This document shows positions 6,314 through 9,256 of a stretch of DNA of 9,256 nucleotides, in pieces. This DNA is from Rhodospirillaceae bacterium (GTDB lineage: Bacteria > Pseudomonadota > Alphaproteobacteria > Rhodospirillales > Magnetospirillaceae), in contig DUZC01000070.1 of assembly GCA_013349735.1 (NCBI GenBank), positions 1-9,256 on the forward strand. The letters are read 5' to 3'. The position numbers and the translations under genes are program-made. The first letter of the stretch is position 1. Each line of letters opens with the position of its first letter. The notes below the pieces were generated by a model that saw only the letters and a program-made list of their open reading frames with translations, was not told where the DNA came from and did not search any database.

Positions 6314-6628
6314 ATGTCTCAAAATGCCATGAACGAAGAGATTAGGGATAATCCAAAATTCAGGGAATTAGTTAGCCAGCGAAATCGTTGGGCCTGGCGG
6401 CTCTCCTTGCTGGTTTTTATTATATATTTCGGGTTTATTGTCCTGGTCGCATTTGCTTCGGGCTATATCGCGCAGCCCTTAAGCGGAGGGAGTGTTATTC
6501 CACTGGGCATGCTGCTTGGTCTTTTGGTTATTGTGTTTTCTTGTTTGTTGACTGGTCTTTATGTTTATCAAGCAAATACCGAGTTTGATTCCCTTACACA
6601 GCAAGTTTTGCGGGCTGTTCGCAAATGA
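6314..6628 (+). CDS. yjcH: DUF485 (YjcH-like) inner membrane protein, partner of ActP
   Basis: A 104-residue protein with a charged N-terminus, NPKFRELVSQRNRWAW, then two membrane segments at about residues 29-51 and 62-86, separated by a short loop containing PLSGG. A short cytoplasmic tail with ANTEFDSLTQQVLR follows. The NPKFRELV opening, LSLLVFIIYFGFIVLVAF and the ANTEFD tail are the recognisable features of DUF485. In many proteobacteria this gene sits directly before the acetate permease gene, as it does here, with a 4-base ATGA overlap. Its molecular role is not established; an accessory role for the symporter is inferred from that constant pairing. The start at 6314 is backed by a good ribosome binding site. 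Confidence 0.88.
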   Translation: MSQNAMNEEIRDNPKFRELVSQRNRWAWRLSLLVFIIYFGFIVLVAFASGYIAQPLSGGSVIPLGMLLGLLVIVFSCLLTGLYVYQANTEFDSLTQQVLRAVRK

Positions 6629-8325
6629 ATTTTTGTAAAGCACTCTTAACCGCTCTTATTTCGGGCGCCAGTACGATCTTGGCGCCGTCAGCCTTTGCGG
6701 CAGAGATGTCCTCGGCACTGGCGGATCAATTGCCGGACCGGACCGACCCGCCGGTTAACTGGCCGGCTATTCTTATGTTTCTAATGTTTGTTGCTCTGAC
6801 CCTGGCGATAACCTTCTGGGCGGCACGACGGACGAAAACGGCCAGTGATTTTTACACGGCCGGGCGGGGAATTACGGGCTTGCAGAATGGTCTGGCGATT
6901 GCCGGCGATTACATGTCAGCGGCTTCCTTTTTGGGGATTGTCGCGTTGGTTTATACCAACGGATTTTACGGCCTGATTTATTCGGTGGGCTGGCTGGCGG
7001 GTTGGCCGGTGATGTTGTTTCTGTTTGCCGAGCGTCTCAGAAATCTTGGTAAGTTCACCTATGTTGACGTGATTTCTTACCGTTTGCAGCCTGGCCCTGT
7101 CAGGGCTATGGCGGCCATTGGCTCTTTGATGGTGATCCTTTGGTATCTGATCGCGCAGGCGGTCGGTGCCGGGCAATTATTGAACAGCTTGCTGCCCCAG
7201 CTGACTTACTGGCAGGCGGTCGTGCTGGTGGGGGGCCTGATCACCACCTATGTGACCTTTGGCGGGATGCGAGCCACCACCTGGGTGCAGATCGTAAAGG
7301 CGGTGTTGCTGCTTTTCGGCGCCAGCGCCATGGCCTTGGCGGTGTTGATTCATTCAGGATTCAGCCTTGAGCGCCTGTTTGCAGAAGCCATCGCCATCCA
7401 TCCCCAACATCAGGCGATCATGACCTCGGTCGAGCCTTTTGGCAGTCAGGCCCATCCGCTTGATGCCGTTTCGCTGGGCATAACGCTGATGTTCGGGACA
7501 ATCGGTTTACCCCATATCCTGATGCGCTTTTTCACCGTTACCGATGCCAAGGCTGCGCGCAAATCGGTGCTCTATAGCACATGCTTTATCGGATATTTTT
7601 ATCTGTTGACCTTCATTATCGGCTTTGGCGCCATAGCGATGGTGGCGGTCAATCCGGCCTATCTTGCTGACATGGCAGGCGGGCTGGCGCTAAAGGGCGG
7701 GAATAATATGCCGGCGTTATATCTGGCAGATGCGCTGGGTGGCGATTTGTTCTTTGGCTTTATTGCGGCGGTTGCCTTTGCCACTATTTTGGCAGTGGTC
7801 TCGGGTCTGACCTTGGCGGGGGCATCGGCTATTGCCCATGATCTTTATGTCAATGTTTTCAAAAATGGACAGGCCACCGAAGAGGAAGAAGTCAAGGCAT
7901 CGAAACTGGCCTCGGTGGCTTTGGGTGGGCTCTCCGTCGTTCTGGCTTTGGTTTTCCAACATCAGAATGTTGCCTATATTGTTGCGGTAACCTTTTCCAT
8001 TGCGGCTTGCAGCAACTTCCCAATCTTGGCGTTGGCCTTGTTCTGGCGAGGTCTGTCGACCCGAGGCGCACTGATCGGTGGTTATGCGGGGATTTTGGGG
8101 TCGGTGGGGTTGCTGATTTTGGGGCCGACGGTCTGGACGGATGTATTGGGTCTCGGTCCGGCATTGTTCCCCTTTGATTATCCAACACTCTTTGTTCTGC
8201 CTCTGGTCTTCCTTTTGGCCTGGCTCGCGTCGGTTACCGACGACAGTGCCGTGGCAGAGCAGGAACGCGCAGCCTTTGAGGCTCAACTGATTCGTTCGGA
8301 AACAGGGCTGGGAGCCGAACGGTAA
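6625..8325 (+). CDS. actP: Cation/acetate symporter (sodium:solute symporter family)
   Basis: A 566-residue inner-membrane transporter that takes up acetate, and probably other short monocarboxylates, with a cation. Residues 1-25 look like a cleavable signal sequence ending SAFA, as E. coli ActP also has. About 13 hydrophobic segments follow. Family motifs include SDFYTAGRGITGLQNGLAIA (from about 74), GDYMSAASFLG, ATTWVQIVKAVLLLFGAS, GLPHILMRFF (about 294-303), FIIGFGAI and VAFATILAVVSGLTLAGAS. The C-terminus, FEAQLIRSETGLGAE, is also close to the end of E. coli ActP. Similarity to ActP as I remember it runs over the whole length, so the gene appears intact. It overlaps the DUF485 gene by 4 bases and is probably expressed with it. 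No acetyl-CoA synthetase gene, often found beside this pair, lies in the window. Confidence 0.94.
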   Translation: MNFCKALLTALISGASTILAPSAFAAEMSSALADQLPDRTDPPVNWPAILMFLMFVALTLAITFWAARRTKTASDFYTAGRGITGLQNGLAIAGDYMSAASFLGIVALVYTNGFYGLIYSVGWLAGWPVMLFLFAERLRNLGKFTYVDVISYRLQPGPVRAMAAIGSLMVILWYLIAQAVGAGQLLNSLLPQLTYWQAVVLVGGLITTYVTFGGMRATTWVQIVKAVLLLFGASAMALAVLIHSGFSLERLFAEAIAIHPQHQAIMTSVEPFGSQAHPLDAVSLGITLMFGTIGLPHILMRFFTVTDAKAARKSVLYSTCFIGYFYLLTFIIGFGAIAMVAVNPAYLADMAGGLALKGGNNMPALYLADALGGDLFFGFIAAVAFATILAVVSGLTLAGASAIAHDLYVNVFKNGQATEEEEVKASKLASVALGGLSVVLALVFQHQNVAYIVAVTFSIAACSNFPILALALFWRGLSTRGALIGGYAGILGSVGLLILGPTVWTDVLGLGPALFPFDYPTLFVLPLVFLLAWLASVTDDSAVAEQERAAFEAQLIRSETGLGAER

Positions 8326-8334
8326 GAAATATTA

Positions 8335-8376
8335 AGGTCGCCGGAACCGAACTGTCCGGCGACCTATAGCTGTTTT
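8335..8376. terminator. Hairpin terminator between convergent actP and livK-like genes
   Basis: AGGTCGCCGGA (8335-8345) and TCCGGCGACCT (8355-8365) form a perfect 11-base GC-rich stem around a 9-base loop. On the plus strand a short T run (8373-8376) follows after 7 bases. On the minus strand the hairpin is followed by a T-rich TTAATATTT. It lies 9 bases after the actP stop and 18 bases from the stop of the convergent gene, so it probably acts in both directions. The T runs are short, so efficiency may be incomplete on the plus side. Confidence 0.8.
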
Positions 8377-8383
8377 ACCGGCA

Positions 8384-9256
8384 TTATTTGGCGTAAGAAT
8401 AGGCCCCGTTCTTCCAGACATAGAAGACATAGCCGGGAGCGGTGATGTCGCCCTTGGCATCGAACCCGATTTTACCAAGAACGGTATCAAACTGGTTCGC
8501 TTTCAGCGAGGCCTCGACCTTGGCGGCGTCAACGCTGCCGGCTTTTGCTGCGGCCTGTGCCCAGGCCTGGATGGCTGCATAAGTGTATAAAGTATAGGCT
8601 TCCGGCTCGTATTTTTGGGCCCGGAAGGATTCCACCAGACCGGCATTGGCCGGGTCAAGCCGTGGGTCGGGGCCGAAGGTCATCATCGTGCCTTCGCCTG
8701 CGGCTCCGGTTATCGCCCAGAATTCTTCGGTGACCAGGGCGTCCCCGCCAATCAAGGTGGCATGAAGGCCTTGTTCATGCATTTGCCGAACAATCAGGCC
8801 ACCTTCCGTTTTGTAGCCACCGAAATAGACCACATCAGCCTTGGCCTCTTTAAGTTTGGAAACAAGCGGGGAATAGTCCTTTTCACCTGCGGTAATCGCT
8901 TCATACAGGACATCTTTGACGCCGCTGGCATTCAGAGTCTTTTGGAACTCATCGGCCAGACCTTTGCCATAGGCTGACTTATCATGAACGACGGCGACCT
9001 TTTTACCCTTGAAATGCTCGGTTACATATTTCGCGGCAGTTGGACCCTGCGCATCGTCCCGACCGCAAACCCTGAAAACATTGGGCAAGCCGCGATCGGT
9101 GAATTTCGGATTGGTCGAGGCCGGTGAAATCTGGACGATATTGGATTCGGCATAGACGTCAGAGGCAGGAATGGACGAGCCCGAGCAGTAATGGCCGGCA
9201 ATCAAAGCCACCTTCTTCGAGGCAAGGTCATTGGCCACGCTGACCGCCTGTTTGGG
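8384..9256 (-). CDS. livK: Branched-chain amino acid ABC transporter substrate-binding protein, N-terminus cut off
   Basis: The frame is open across the right edge, giving 290 residues of a periplasmic type I substrate-binding protein. The visible start reads PKQAVSVAND, matching the DPKQAV region of LivK, so the signal peptide and about the first 80 residues are outside the window. Family features in order are GHYCSGSSIPASD (ligand-contacting serines), ISPASTNP, FRVCGRDDAQGP, VAVVHDKSAYGKGLAD, ITAGEKDYSPLV and VVYFGGYKTEGG. The C-terminus, WKNGAYSYAK, ends at a TAA just before the shared hairpin. The protein would bind leucine, isoleucine or valine, or another amide or amino acid, and deliver it to a LivHMGF-type permease. 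The GTG at 9238 is an internal codon, because homology continues upstream of it. Exact ligand preference cannot be read from the sequence. Confidence 0.92.
   Translation of the reverse strand, partial: PKQAVSVANDLASKKVALIAGHYCSGSSIPASDVYAESNIVQISPASTNPKFTDRGLPNVFRVCGRDDAQGPTAAKYVTEHFKGKKVAVVHDKSAYGKGLADEFQKTLNASGVKDVLYEAITAGEKDYSPLVSKLKEAKADVVYFGGYKTEGGLIVRQMHEQGLHATLIGGDALVTEEFWAITGAAGEGTMMTFGPDPRLDPANAGLVESFRAQKYEPEAYTLYTYAAIQAWAQAAAKAGSVDAAKVEASLKANQFDTVLGKIGFDAKGDITAPGYVFYVWKNGAYSYAK

Noticed and set aside
9229..9238. GTG at 9238 or ATG at 9231 as start of the LivK-like protein
   Set aside because: Homology to LivK continues upstream (PKQAVSV) to the window edge, so these are internal codons and the gene is cut by the window.
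1..9256. A novel defence, mobile or biosynthetic system
   Set aside because: All genes fall into familiar sulfur-assimilation, acetate-uptake, phosphorelay and amino acid transport families; no transposase, integrase, repeat array or unknown gene cluster is present.

Overview
The window looks like a chromosomal stretch from an alphaproteobacterium of moderate GC content, possibly in the Rhodospirillales. This placement is an inference from protein flavour and gene layout, not a database match. Every gene belongs to a known family. I found no mobile element, CRISPR array, tRNA or rRNA, and no clearly new defence or biosynthetic system.

Region 1 (1-159, minus): the N-terminal 53 codons of an alpha/beta hydrolase that runs off the left edge. 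A 252-base intergenic stretch follows. Next to the sulfur operon it holds a TTGACA-like -35 element and three back-to-back short inverted repeats (349-387).

Region 2 (412-5837, plus): a tight assimilatory sulfate reduction operon, cysI-cysH-cysD-cysNC. The first three genes are joined by 4-base ATGA overlaps and cysNC starts one base after the cysD stop. CysD and CysN activate sulfate to APS. The CysC domain at the end of CysNC can phosphorylate APS to PAPS. CysH reduces the activated sulfate to sulfite, and the siroheme protein CysI reduces sulfite to sulfide. CysH has the four-cysteine iron-sulfur set of APS reductases although an APS kinase domain is also encoded. CysI has a complete siroheme/4Fe-4S cysteine motif in both halves and a helical C-terminal extension. 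CysD and CysN look more like the forms I associate with anaerobic Firmicutes and deltaproteobacteria than like the E. coli type. No cysJ flavoprotein, siroheme synthase or sulfate transporter lies in the window.

Region 3 (5812-6174, minus): a small lone histidine phosphotransfer (Hpt) protein, convergent with cysNC and overlapping its 3' end by 26 bases.

Region 4 (6314-8325, plus): a DUF485 (YjcH-like) small membrane protein followed, with an ATGA overlap, by the cation/acetate symporter ActP. This is the usual acetate-uptake pair.

Region 5 (8335-9256): a strong 11-bp hairpin sits between two convergent genes and probably ends both. Beyond it on the minus strand is most of a branched-chain amino acid ABC transporter substrate-binding protein (LivK-like), whose N-terminus lies outside the window.
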